A DNA stretch of 64,000 bases from Closterium sp. NIES-65 (Eukaryota; Streptophyta; Zygnematophyceae; Desmidiales; Closteriaceae), in assembly GCA_948144175.1 (NCBI GenBank), contig CANXME010000298.1:258001-322000 (forward strand), written 5' to 3'. Made by a program: the position numbers and the translations under genes. The notes below the pieces were generated by a model. That model worked only from the letters and a program-made list of their open reading frames with translations. It did not search any database and was not told the DNA's origin. Below, piece by piece: positions 43,069-53,900 of the stretch. Within the stretch, counting starts at the first letter, position 1, and every line of letters begins with the position of its first letter.

Positions 43069-43695
43069 ACAGAGGGTACGGGGGGTATGGTTATGAAGGA
43101 TACAGAAGTCTCACTTTGAGAGTGTTTGCATGCTTGAGCGGCACGAGAAAGGGCCGTCCGTCCTCCATAACACCGGGAAGCTCAACCATTGTCGTTGTCC
43201 ACTCGGAAGCCTTCTCTCCCTATTGGTCCGTTGCCCATTTTTGAGAGTCTTTGATGCTTCTCCATCCAGCCAATTCTTTAGGTCGAAGCTCGGGATGCGA
43301 CATCACGGTCAGAAACCGTTTGCTTTGCTTTACTGTCATCCCTTGACCCTCGTTGAACGACTGCATGAGAAGCATAACCTCCTTACGGGTGTCGAAACTC
43401 GGTTCAGGTAGCCACATGGTATATGGTATGGCCATTTCGTCAGCATTGAGCTCTTCCGCATCGAGCTCGTCATCAACATCTGGTGCAGCGCTTGCCGGAA
43501 CGGGCGGCGGTTCTGGCGACTGCTCTTCCGTTGGGGGCTATGCTATGACCAGCTCATGCGCTACGAGCAGGTGCAGGTGCAGCAAGGGCGCTGCAAGGGT
43601 CAGGTGTCATCGCTTGTCACCGTTTGGGCACCTGTGCTATGACCCTTGCAGCGCTTGGCGTCATGATCGTGCGCCCTTGAGGCGTCATGACGGTG
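43069..43695. other. Unidentified segment between the 738-bp duplicates
   Basis: The minus strand holds an open stretch (about 43220-43550) reading LPEPSFDTRKEVMLLMQSF and RFLTVMSHPELRPKELAGW. I do not recognise its family. A strong inverted repeat lies at 43588-43654. It may be captured host or transposon DNA. Confidence 0.4.
43588..43654. repeat. Inverted repeat (possible cruciform)
   Basis: Arms GCGCTGCAAGGGTCA (43588-43602) and its exact reverse complement (43640-43654). An inner AGGTG/CACCT pair lies inside the loop. Confidence 0.8.
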
Positions 43696-45132
43696 GTCCG
43701 CACGATCTCATGCAGGGCGTGCGGAGGACGACATGGCAGGGAGGTGATCTGTGAGCCATTGAGGCGTGAGGGGACGGGACAAGATGATGAAGGGGAGGGC
43801 TCCTCTGGTGATGAACTTGAGGATATCACGGATGAGGTGTGTGATGATTCCTCGGATGAAAACAATGGTGAGGGCGGTAATGTGGCGCATGTGATCTTCA
43901 CTCGGTCACACACAGGGCTAGAAACAGATGCACAAGCTACTGCCACGACCCCCGAGGGCAACCAGGGTCAAGGACAACAGCCTGTTGCTGAAGAGTCCCC
44001 TAATCTTGTGCAAGTGGGAACTCAGGAAAGTTCGGCTGCAGTGGAAATGGCAGCATTTGACTCTGGGGTGCCCTGCAGGGATGACACCGTTGGTGCTGCT
44101 GTGACGCATGGGAGGGGATCTAGAGACTCCGTCGCCGCTAGGAGGTTGAGGCGGTTGCAGTGTCTAAATTTTCAGAGGGAAGTTGTCGACCCTAGCAGCA
44201 TGGAGCGGAGTGGCTTTGATCCGCAGGAGGAGGAACCATTGCTGCCACGAAGTAGAGGAACAAGCAGACGGGGTAGGGGGAGCAGCGAAGCTGGAGGGCG
44301 TGCTGGGAGAGGCAATGGCAGGCGTGGAACAGCGAGAGGTGTTTGGCAGCAAGGGAGAGGGGTGGGTGTGGGGCAGCAAGGGAGGAGTGTGGGTGTGGGG
44401 CAGCTAGGGACAAGTGTGGGTGTGGGGCAGCAAGGGAGGAGTGTGGGTGTGGGGCAGCTAGGGAGGGCTGTTGGTGTGGGGCAGCCAGGGACAAGTGTGG
44501 GTGTGGGGCAGCAAGGGAGGAGTGTGGGTGTGGGGCAGCTAGGGACAAGTGTGGGTGTGGGGCAGCAAGGGAGTAGTGTGGGTGTGGGGCAGCTAGGGAC
44601 AAGTGTGGGTGTGGGGCAGCAAGGGAGGGCTGTTGGTGTGGGGCAGCCAGGGACAAGTGTGGGTGTGGGGCAGCCAGGGAGAGGAGTTATGGTGCAGCCA
44701 GGATTGGTGCAGCAAGGGAGAGGAGTGGCTATGCAGCAGCGTTCGGGTGGGGTGACTATGGCGCAGACAGGGGGGGGGCAGCAAGGGAGTGGGGTGACTA
44801 CGGGATGGCAGGGGACGGGAGGGGTGATGGGGCTGCAAGGGAGTGGACTGGCTACGAGACAGCAATGGAGTGGGTTGGGAATGGGGCAGACAGGGGGGGG
44901 GGCAGCAAGGGAGTGGGGTGACTACGGGACGGCAGGGGACGGGAGGGGTGATGGGGCAGCAAGGGAGTGGGGTGACTACGGGATGGCAGGGGACGGGATG
45001 GGTGATGGGGCTGCAAGGGAGTGGACTGGCTACGGGACAGCAATGGAGGGGTGTTGGAATGATGCAGCCAGGCAGGGACGTGGATATGGATCGCTACAGG
45101 TTTGTGGGAATGCAGCAGCGCTGGTGGGGTGA
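43696..45132 (+). CDS. MULE transposase C-terminal exon (second copy) with Gly/Gln repeat tail
   Basis: Starts as a 738-bp duplicate of 41701-42438 and then continues uninterrupted into the repeat tail. From about 44345 a 27-bp unit coding GVGQQGRSV or GVGQLGTSV is repeated about ten times. More diverged units follow (GVTTGWQGTGGVMG) up to the stop at 45132. This copy preserves the natural gene end lost in the first. It lacks the SWIM finger and probably has no start of its own; the ATG at 43687 lies in the unidentified segment. The tail looks disordered and its role is unknown. Confidence 0.8.
   Translation, partial: VRTISCRACGGRHGREVICEPLRREGTGQDDEGEGSSGDELEDITDEVCDDSSDENNGEGGNVAHVIFTRSHTGLETDAQATATTPEGNQGQGQQPVAEESPNLVQVGTQESSAAVEMAAFDSGVPCRDDTVGAAVTHGRGSRDSVAARRLRRLQCLNFQREVVDPSSMERSGFDPQEEEPLLPRSRGTSRRGRGSSEAGGRAGRGNGRRGTARGVWQQGRGVGVGQQGRSVGVGQLGTSVGVGQQGRSVGVGQLGRAVGVGQPGTSVGVGQQGRSVGVGQLGTSVGVGQQGSSVGVGQLGTSVGVGQQGRAVGVGQPGTSVGVGQPGRGVMVQPGLVQQGRGVAMQQRSGGVTMAQTGGGQQGSGVTTGWQGTGGVMGLQGSGLATRQQWSGLGMGQTGGGAAREWGDYGTAGDGRGDGAAREWGDYGMAGDGMGDGAAREWTGYGTAMEGCWNDAARQGRGYGSLQVCGNAAALVG
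44345..44690 (+). repeat. 27-bp tandem repeats, MULE transposase tail
   Basis: Units close to GTGTGGGGCAGCAAGGGAGG, alternating with a CAGCTAGGGACAAGT variant. Looser units continue to about 45100. Confidence 0.88.
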
Positions 45133-46294
45133 AGGTGGTGAGCATCAAGGTGGGGGAGTGGGTATGGAGCAGACACGCCCTGTAGTCGGGAGGGGAGTGG
45201 GTGCACAGGAGCAAGTGAGGGAAACAGGTGTGGAGCATCAGGACTGAGGAGTGGGTTTGTGGCTATACGGAACGGCACAGGTGTGGAGCAGAAAGGGTGA
45301 GAAGTGGGCGGGTTGCTGCAAGGGAGTGGGTGGGTAGGGAGCAGCAAGGAAGTGGAGTCAGTGTGGGCAGGAAGGGGGATGAGTGGGTATTGGGCACTCA
45401 GGGAGAGGAGTAGGTGTGGAGCAGCAAGGGGGAGGAGTTGCAATGGATCAGAAAAGGAGGAGAGAGGGCATGGACCAGGAATGGAGGGGTTCATGTGTGG
45501 AGCTGCAAGTTTGTATGGGGCTGAAAGGGAGAGTAGTGGGAATTGAAAGCAATAGGGGAGTGGGGATGGAGCAGGAAAGAAGGAGTGGGTGTGGAGCATC
45601 AAGGAAAATAAGCCCTGGTTAAGGGGCAGCAAGATAAGGGGGTGGGTGGGATCAGCCAAAAAGGGGTGTGGGTATGGCAGCAGAAGCAAGATCATCATCA
45701 CCACCACTCGCAGTGAATCGTCCACTGTGGGCACCCGCGTGTCCATCCGGCAGGTTCATACATTGGCTGGGAAACTGTTTAAATGTTAGAAACCTTAAAT
45801 TAATGTTATTGAACAATGCAGTGCAGTGCTTGCATCATTTTTAGGATACCGTAACACTGGTAGCGTATTCATGTTGTGCACATTTCCTAAAGGAAACACT
45901 CAACACATCGGCAACGCTTGACTAGATGTGAAATTTGCAGTACAAAGCATGGTTTGTGCAACATGGTTTCCAAAACCCTTGTGATACAATGCGTGCGTGT
46001 TTAAACTATGTGGAGATAGGCTGGCTGCCAGCCGCTTGCATGAGATTATTTTATGTCTATAGTATGTAATTGAAGGCTAGTGTTGCAGTACTACGCTGAG
46101 ATTATTCTCGATTTGTATACTATATCCGTTGTATGACGAAGTATAAATTGTGCGTTCCTAGTTATGGATTGTTTAACATTTTGATAAAAATTTAGGCAGA
46201 TTCAATGAATTGTGAACTCTAGCAATACATATATGCGTTCGAATTCTTTCGTAAAATTTGTGAACCATTATGTTTTGTTACGACGATTCGAACG
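45133..46294. other. MULE 3' region
   Basis: 45133-45700 is still purine-rich and repeat-like (GGGAGTGGG, GAGCAGCAAGG) but no longer in one frame, so it is probably an untranslated or decayed extension of the tail. 45780-46294 is AT-rich without ORF, a plausible terminator region of the transposase gene. Confidence 0.55.
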
Positions 46295-46608
46295 TAACCA
46301 GGTATCTTTGCACCCAAAATGGTCGCGTATACAGGACAAAAACGAGCAACCCGAAATAAAGTCCCTAAATCTGTACAGTGTTTCAGGGCGGGTCAACGAA
46401 ATGATGACACGGCTCATCTGGGATAGCAAAGTTTCGAGTGTGACTAACCATGATAGAAATTAGTGGCTTCGAGTGACGGCGAGTGATACCCGTGTGATGG
46501 TTCATGATAGATTTGGCAGATTTTGTGACTGTCCGTGATAGATTTGGCGGAACATTTGACTACTCGTGATAACTCCTAAATTTTTTGTGATGGCCCGTAT
46601 AAAAACCC
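46295..46608. repeat. Right terminal inverted repeat of the MULE
   Basis: Ends GGCCCGTATAAAAACCC at 46608, followed by TTTTCTTTC. Mirrors 14362-14675. Confidence 0.93.
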
Positions 46609-47093
46609 TTTTCTTTCGGCCTATTTCCAACCTCACTTGCGCAAGTGGGTATGCACCCTTTCTGGAATCTTTGACCGAGGGTTTAGGGGCCGTCAGAAAT
46701 TTCACACAAATTTCGTAGTGAGTTTGTTCCAGACCCCCAAAAAGAGTAGAAGTGGCACAAGGGAATTCGCAACAGCAAGAGTGCCCCTTTACACGAGCGG
46801 TAATTGTCTCAGATTTTCTTTCATGCGTTTCTTAACATTGAAAATCGGGGTGCTTCATAGCCCATGTTGATCAAGTGCCCAACTGAAATAGTCAAATGCG
46901 TGCAAGGTATCTTCGAAAAGCGAGAACAGTGCAAGGGTTCGGGGTTGAAAATAGCGATGGTTAGGTGTACACCTAACCATCTGATGCATCAGGGTTTAGG
47001 GTATTTTCAATAGTGCCTCAGGTGCCCTCAAATCCTAGCGACGACCCTGGTCTCACCCACTGCCTCTACAGTATCACTGCCACCCATTGCAGG

Positions 47094-47887
47094 TTAATAT
47101 GTAGGTGCGCTGCTAGAAAATAAAGGCCGCACAACTTGAGTTAAAGGATCTTGAGGCGGGCTCACGCACTCCATGCGGTCGACGATGATGGGGTTCTTGA
47201 TCTCGAATAGCGCGCAGAGGTTGCACGGCGTGATGCCCGTGGAGCGTGCGTAGCCAATGAGCATCTCGCTCGCCGCCCGAGCGTAACGCCGCGCCTCACG
47301 GCTCTCGGGGTTGTCGTCATCATCGACTGCCTGCATGGTGGACGCCGCCTCCCAGGACGCGCCCGAATACCCCGTCGCGGGCTCAAGGGCGAGCAGGTCC
47401 TCGCCAGGTTCGGCGCACGTGGGCTGGTCGTCGTCGATCGCGACGAAGGCGGCGGCCGGCATGGCGCTAGGCCCGAGGCCTAGACGGCCGATCATGATGC
47501 CGACGTCCCCGATGTCCTCGTCGAGGTCGATAGGGAGAGCAGCATTCACGCCGTTGCCGACCGGGGCAAGGCCATCCAACCCTACTTGCACCAAATCCAT
47601 GGCCCACGAGCGCGGCATGCACCCCGTGCGCCACCAGCAACGTTGGATTGTCTTGGCGGGGATGTTCATCCATGCGTCCTGCAGCCACGCGATAACGTCG
47701 TGCATGTTCGGACGATACCGCGCCATCATGGGCATTCCGCCGGCATCCTGCCACAGAGCCGTGACCGCACGAAGCCAGTGCACGAGGAAGCAAGCCTTTG
47801 TAGTGGCGATCAGTCCTTGATCGAGCGGCTGCGTGAATGCGGTCGTAAACAGCGGCAGAAATACGAGCCGGATGTTGCTGACGGTGT
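47094..47887 (-). pseudogene. pogo/Tigger (CENP-B-like) transposase, C-terminal fragment
   Basis: The minus strand reads NIRLVFLPLFTTAFTQPLDQGLIATTK and on into HWLRAVTALWQDAGG, DVIAWLQDAWMNIPAKTIQRCWWRTG. This is the end of a DDE_1 transposase: the LPP..TxxxQPLDQG block precedes the aW..v...TI..CW..tG block. It then runs with no stop to 47094, ending in an acidic tail. The N-terminal DNA-binding part and first catalytic aspartates are missing, replaced by a copia LTR at about 47888. The frame itself is clean, so truncation may be recent. Confidence 0.8.
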
Positions 47888-48017
47888 GAAGATTAGAACA
47901 AGAGAATGGTTCAACTATGAAAGTTTTGGGTACAAGTACTAACCCTAATTGGGTTGTACCCCTTATGGGCTACCCCACTACAACCTACACAAATGTATAA
48001 GCTATAATGTTCTGACA
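47888..48017 (-). repeat. 3' LTR of copia C
   Basis: The minus strand starts TGTCAGAACATTATAGC and carries the family core GTAGTGGGGTAGCCCATAAGG. The first 100 bases are close to the copia E LTR, but the last 30 differ, so its left edge is approximate. Confidence 0.75.
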
Positions 48018-48628
48018 CATCCCCATAGGCAAAGTGGGGGAGAACAAGTGGTCACAAGACCAGTCAAGCAAAGCACAGCAAGTTTAGGGTCGATCACAAA
48101 GTCACCACACAGTCCGAGCACAAGAGTAAGGCCACAAGGCCAGTTCACATGCAAGATCATATATAAAAAGGCAAACAAGCAAATGCAAGTATAGAAAGAG
48201 TATAGTACAAACAAGATCAAGAAGTGAGCAAGTGAGGCCACGTAGGCAGAAGACCTAGCAAAGTACAGAAGCGCTGACGATCACAAGGCGGAAGGGCCTT
48301 GGTGAAGATATCAGCAGTGTTGGCCTCAGAGGCCACGTAGGTGAGGCGGAGCTGACCACACTGCTGCAGCTCACAAGCCAGCAAGTAGCGAAGAGCAATG
48401 TGCTTCGTTCTGTGCTCCAGTCTGTGCTCCCGACACAAGGCCAGCATGGCCTTGTTGTCAACGTACAGAACGGGAGGAGAACGAGGCGACTCTCCTAGGT
48501 CAGTCAGCACGTACGTGAGCCAGCGTAGCTCCTGTGCAGCCATGGCCCTGCATAGATCTCAGCCTCACAGCTGGAGCTTAGAACACAAGACGAGCGGGTA
48601 GACCGCCACGAAACAGAGCCGGAGCCCC
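48018..48628 (-). pseudogene. Copia C RNase H tail and 3' UTR fragment
   Basis: ELRWLTYVLTDLGESPRSPPVLYVDNKAMLAL to ANTADIFTKALPPCDRQRF, preceded by the SGSVSWRSTRSS region in another frame (frameshift near 48545). The conserved CCCCCACTTTGCC/TATGGGG block sits before the LTR. It ends abruptly at 48628 against plus-strand copia D. Confidence 0.85.
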
Positions 48629-50767
48629 AGTCACAGTTACAGCCCGCCTCCCCTCTACCTGCTCCTTCTCCCTACACAGGTCCTACTGGAGGTCTTGCTG
48701 AGCGTTGTGAGCCTGCGTCCCATCCTGCGTCGCCTGTTCGTGCTGCTCGCACTCATGGTCGTCCCGCGCGTCCACGTCTTCCTACGGTCCCCGGCACACA
48801 CCAGATGGCGCTGCGTCCTTCCACTGCTCCTCTGCGTGTCCCGTTGCCGTCTCCTCTAGAGTCCTCTCTTCCTACTCTTGCTGACTCGGAGTCTGACTCC
48901 CTTCGTGCTGCTAGTCCTTTGGTCTCGCGCCTTCTTGCTACTCTCATCACTGACTCTTCCTTTGAGTCCACTGCTGCGTCTGCTCTAGTTGCTGAGCTTG
49001 TCGACTTCGCTGATCGCTGTCGTCTAGACTACGCTGCCATTCTCGTTGCTGTGTGAGTCTCTCTGTCCTCCGTCCGTCGGGGGTGAGTGTGCTCTTAGCA
49101 CGTACGTCCTTGAGGACAGGCAGGAGGAGTTCCAGTGTTTTGCTACTACTTTACCTCATCTCGTATCCATGCTGATTGCCTCTGAGGGAGACCCGGATGC
49201 ACCAGACATCCCGACTCCTCGATTGTACGCTGAGGCGATCGAGGGTCCCTACTCCTCTCAGTGGCAGTCGGCCATGGATGCAGAGATGGCTTTCTGGAAG
49301 TCCACAGGCACCTACGTCGACGAGGTTCCCCCACTTGGGGCGAACATCATCAGTGGCATGTGGATTTTCAGGGTGAGGCGGCCGCCGAGTTCTCCGTCTG
49401 CCTTCAAGGCGCGTTACGTGGCTCGAGGCTTCAGTCAGCAGTAGGGAGTTGACTACTTTTAGACCTTCTCTCCCACCCCGAAGATGACCACTCTTCGGAT
49501 GCTGCTGCACATAGCCGCTCAGCGCGACTACGAGCTTCACTCTCTTTACTTTAGCACAGCTTTCCTGTAGGGCAGCCTGCATGAGGAGATCTGGCTGCGC
49601 CGCCCTTCTAGCTTCACTGGGTCGTTTCCTCCTGGTACCCAGTGGAGCCTCCGGCGGCCAGTCTATGGTCTCTGCCAGGGGCCCCGTCCATGGCACGACA
49701 CACTGAGGACTACACTTGCGGCTCTTGGGTTTGCTCCTTCTACAGCCGACCCGTCGCTGTTTCTTTGCACCGACACCTCTTTGCCGCCGTTCTACATCCT
49801 CGTGTACGTCGACGACTTGGTCTTTGCCACTGCTGAGACTGCTCGACTTGCCCACGTGAAGTCCGAGTTGCAGAAGAGACACACGTGCACAGACCTGGGT
49901 GAACTGCGCAGCTACCTTGGCCTGCAGATCACCCGGGACAGTGCACAGCGCACCATTACCCTGAGTTAGTCACCCATGGTGCACCAGGTCCTTCATCGCT
50001 TCGACTTCACGTACTCGTCGCCTTAGGCCACTCCTCTGTCTACTCACCACTCGCTCTCAGCTCTGCCTTCGGATGAGTACGTAGAGCCGAGTGGCCCGTA
50101 CCCAGAGCTTGTTTGCTGCCTCATGTACCTGATGACCTCCATACTACCTGACCTTGCATACCCTCTTAGCATCTTGGCGCGCTATGTTGCTCCTGGGAGA
50201 CACATACCAGAGCACATGGCTGCAGCAAAGAGGGTGTTGCGCTACTTGTGCAGTACGTCGGGCATGGGGCTAGTGCTTGGAGGGCGACGTCGAGTGGTCC
50301 TCACAAGTCACGCAGACGCTTCTTGGGCTGACGACCAGACTACGCAGCGGTTGTCACAGGGTTACACCTTCAGCTCGGGTTCCAGCTCTGTTTTGTGGCG
50401 TTCAACCCGCTCGTCTTCTGTTCCTGGCTCCAGCTATGAGGCCGAGATCTACGCGGCGGCCATGGCTGTACAGGAGTTACGCTGGCTCACCTACGTGCTA
50501 TCTGACCTAGGAGAGGCGCCTGGTTCTCCTCCAGTTCTGTATGTAGACAACAAGGCCATGCTGGCCTTGTGTCGGGAGCACAGACTGGAGCACATGACGA
50601 AGCACATTGCTCTTTGCGACTTCCTTGCTCAGCTGCGTCTTGCTTATGTGGCCTGTGAGGATAACATGGCTGATATATATACCAAGGCACTTCCGCGTGG
50701 TGATCATCAGCATTTTAGTCTGATGCTAGGTCTTGTGCCTACTTGGCCTCACTTGCTCACTTCTTGA
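48629..50767 (+). pseudogene. Copia D pol remnant (linker, RT, RNase H)
   Basis: Begins in the Pro-rich linker (ASPLPAPSPYTGPTGG), then GTHQMALRPSTAPL, the RT (WIFRVRRPPSSPSAFKARYV, YVDDLVFA) and RNase H (DASWADDQ, EAEIYAAAMA, VDNKAMLAL). There are many stops and frameshifts (near 49056, 49444, 49570, 49968, 50024). A small deletion in the RNase H tail removes the ARELQQRGQ residues near 50628. No 5' LTR, gag or integrase. Confidence 0.88.
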
Positions 50768-50879
50768 CCTTGCTTGTACTGTGATCTTTCTATACCTGCA
50801 CTTGCTTGTTTGCCTTAATATATGATCTTGCATATGAACTTGTGACCTCTTGTTCTCCCCCACTTTGCCTATGGGGGTG

Positions 50880-50973
50880 TGTCAAACTCATATTATATAG
50901 CTTGTGTAGGCTATAGTGGGGTAGACACTATGGGGTACAGTCTCCTAGGGTTTTCTACTTGTACCCAACTTTA
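50880..50973 (+). repeat. Truncated 3' LTR of copia D
   Basis: TGTCAAACTCATATTATATAGC through the family core to ACTTGTACCCAACTTT, about 94 bp, about 35 bp shorter than related LTRs. Preceded by the ACTTTGCCTATGGGGGTG block. It passes directly into minus-strand copia E. Confidence 0.8.
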
Positions 50974-53900
50974 GAGAGTGAGCTCGTAGTCGCGCTGAGC
51001 GGCTATGTGCAGCAGCACCCGAAGAGTGGTCATCTTCGGGATGCGAGAGAAGGTCTGAAAGTAGTCAACTCCCTGCCGCTGACTAAAGCCTCGAGCCACG
51101 TAACGCGCCTTGAAGACAGACGGAGAACTCAGAGGCCGCTTCACCCTGAAAATCCACATGCCACTGATGATGTTCGCCCCAGGTGGGGGAACCTCGTCGA
51201 CGTAGGTGCCTGTGGACTTCCAGGACGCCATCCCTGCGTCCATGGCCGACTGCCACTGAGAGGAGTAGGGACCCTCGATCGCCTCAGCGTAGGATCGAGG
51301 AGTCGGGATGTCTCGTGCATTCGGGTCTCCCTCAGGGGCAATCAGCGTGGACCCGAGATGGGGCAAAGCAGTCGCAAAGCACTGGAACTCCTCCTGCCTG
51401 TCATCAAGGACGTCCGTGCTAAGAGCACACTCACCCCCGACGGACGGAGGACAAACAGACTCAGACTCAGCAACGAGACTAGCAGCGTAGTTTAGACGAC
51501 ACCGATCAGCGAAGTCGACAAGCTCAGCAACTAGAGCAGACGCAGCAGTGGACTCAAAGGAACGGTCAGTGACGATAGTAGCAAGAAGGCGCGTGACCGA
51601 AGGACTAGCAGCACGAAGGGAGTCAGACTCCGGGTCAGCAAGAGAAGGAAGAGAGGACTTTGGAGGAGATGGCAACGGGACACGCAGAGGAGCAGTGGAA
51701 GGACGCAGTGCCATCTGGTGTGTGCCGTGGACGCGCAGTATGACCACTAGTGCGAGCAGCACGAATAGGCAACGCAGGACGAGACGCAAGATCACGACGC
51801 TCAGCAAGACCTCCAGTAGGACCAGTGTAGGGAGAAGGAGTAGGCAGCAGGGAGGCAGACTGTAACTGTGACTGCGGCTGGACAGGCTGTGGACACTCTA
51901 AGAGAGGAGCAGGACGAGGAGAGGGCCGGAGACCAAGAACTTGGTCAAGGAGCGAAAGGAAGTACGGCCTTGGCTGCACAGCGCCTCTGGAACCAGCAAG
52001 GATGGCGCCAGTACCCCCAGCGGCAGCACGAGCACCAGTAGCACCTCCTGCTCCAACAGCGCTAACTCGAGCACCCTCAGAAGCACCAGCGCCAGTAGCA
52101 CCGGTAGCGCCAACACCCCTAGCAGCTCCAGCTCGAGCAGCACCAACTCTAGTAGGGCCGTCAGCACCAGCAGCCTTAGCAGCACCCCCAGACGCACCAG
52201 CACCAGTAGAAACACCAGCGCCAACACCCCCAGCAGCTCCACCTCCAGTAGCTCGAGCAGCACCCCAAGTCTCAACAGCACGTCTCCAGCGGCGGGCAAA
52301 CCACTCGCGCAGCTCCTGTGGAGAGAGCGGCTCTCGCCTCGACGAAGCACCGCCGGCGGCCACACGAGTAGACCCGGCACCCCCAAGCTCCGCACCACCA
52401 GGCTCAGCACCCCCAGGCTCAGCACCCCCAGACTCAGCACCCCCAGGCTCAGCACCCTTATTCTCAACACCCCTAGACTCAGCACCCCTAGACCCGGCAC
52501 CCGCAGGCTCAGCACCTCTAGCAGCACCACAATCAACAGTTACCTCGACAAGCTCAACAGCGTCTAAAGGTTGAGCTGGGACTGAAGGTTGAGCTTATGC
52601 GCGGCGTACTGAATTGCAAACGGCCAAAGAAAATGGGGGGCAGCCGCATGCATCATGGATGTACGAGCGACGTCCATGACCATGCCAATGCGGCGCTCAA
52701 CAATCCCATTTTGCTGTGGAGAGGCCGGAAGCGTGAAGGTCTGGCGGATGCCCTGTGCACGACAGAAGGCTCCTAGACAGGCAGAGGAGAACTCCCCGCC
52801 TCGGTCAGAGTGCAGACGCAGAATAGGAAAGTCCGAGCCGAAACTCTCTCTGAGCTAGAGAAGAGCTGCGCGGATCCAGTCGATCAACACCTTAGTGACG
52901 TCACCCTTGAAGCGGAAGGGGAAGACTGTGGTGTAACGTGAGTACTCGTCAACTATCAGCAGAAAGTACCGCTCTCGCCCCTGCCCACTGACGCGGGCTG
53001 AGCCCCACACGTCCATGTGGAGAGTCTGCAGCGGAGCCTCTGTCGGAGGAAACTCGGAGGAGTGAGGGGCGGCGCGCTGTCGCCCCTCGACGCAGGGGAT
53101 GCAGCTAGGGCCAGGCCCCATAGGAAGGGAATGGAGAGACCGAGGGAGACCAGAGACAAGGACACGGGAGGCCATGCCTCGGAGACGAGGCAAGGAGGGG
53201 TGACCAAGGCGGTGGTGCCAAAGGAGGGTCTGGTGGGACAGGAGACGACAGGAGCAGGGAGCAGACTCAGGACCGGACCTGGACGCCGCAGCAAACACCT
53301 GACTCGACGTAGCTACCTGGTTAGACTCAGCAGTAGGAGGGGACTCAGAAGTAAGGGTGTACAGGCTCGACCCTGGCCGATGGGTGAACGTGGCCAAGTG
53401 TCGGCCTGTCCGAGCACACGTGCAGTGGGTCACTCGCTGACTCAGAGAAGTGAACTGGTCAACCCCCCTATCCTTTAGGTCCGCTCCACTCACCAAGCTC
53501 GTAGAGAACGAGGGGAGGTAGAGACCTGATAGGGTTCCACAGGGGGCTCCCGGGCACAGTAGGACAGTGGAGAAGCTAGCAAGTAGAGGACCCCCAGAGG
53601 GGTCTGCAAGGGAGACTCCAACCGGCCGACTGAGCGGCGTAAGAGTGGTGTGGTCTCGAAAGAAGGAGCGGGACGCATCTGAGTCTAGGGTGAAGGTGTG
53701 GAAGGCCTGAGCCGATGCAGTACCTGAGAGAGCAGACACACCTGCACCTGGGGCAGCAGACGCACTGGCACCTGGGGCAGCAAACGCACTAGCACCTAGA
53801 GCAGCAGCCTCACCAGCACCTAGAGCAGCGGCCTCCATGCCCGGGTCAGGCGGTACACACAGGTAACAGGCACCCTCAACACTAGTATCAATAGCATACA

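Larger units (their letters stand above)
14362..46608 (+). mobile_element. Mutator-like element (MULE), 32 kb because of nested insertions
   Basis: 314-bp terminal inverted repeats (14362-14675 and 46295-46608) begin GGGTTTTTATACGGGCC. The 9-bp target duplication TTTTCTTTC lies at 14353-14361 and 46609-46617. Long inverted repeats and a 9-bp duplication are the Mutator hallmark, and the internal gene is a MULE transposase. Internal order: subterminal DNA, GGCGCC tandem array (split by copia A), transposase exon, gypsy insertion (itself holding copia B), the remaining exons, a glycine/glutamine repeat tail and an AT-rich 3' region. Subtracting copia A and the gypsy unit leaves about 9.9 kb, still including the copia fragment and duplication near 42-44 kb. 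Confidence 0.93.
13901..47049. mobile_element. Non-autonomous hAT-like element, split by the MULE
   Basis: The left end reads CAGGGTCGTCGCTAG (13901-13915) and the right end is its exact reverse complement (47035-47049). An 8-bp target duplication GTCTCACC flanks both ends (13893-13900 and 47050-47057). A 15-bp CAGGG-type inverted repeat with 8-bp duplication is the hAT signature. Its own DNA is only 13901-14352 plus 46618-47049, about 0.88 kb, with no transposase ORF. The rest of the span is the later MULE insertion. It landed 69 bp downstream of the TBL stop codon. Confidence 0.85.
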
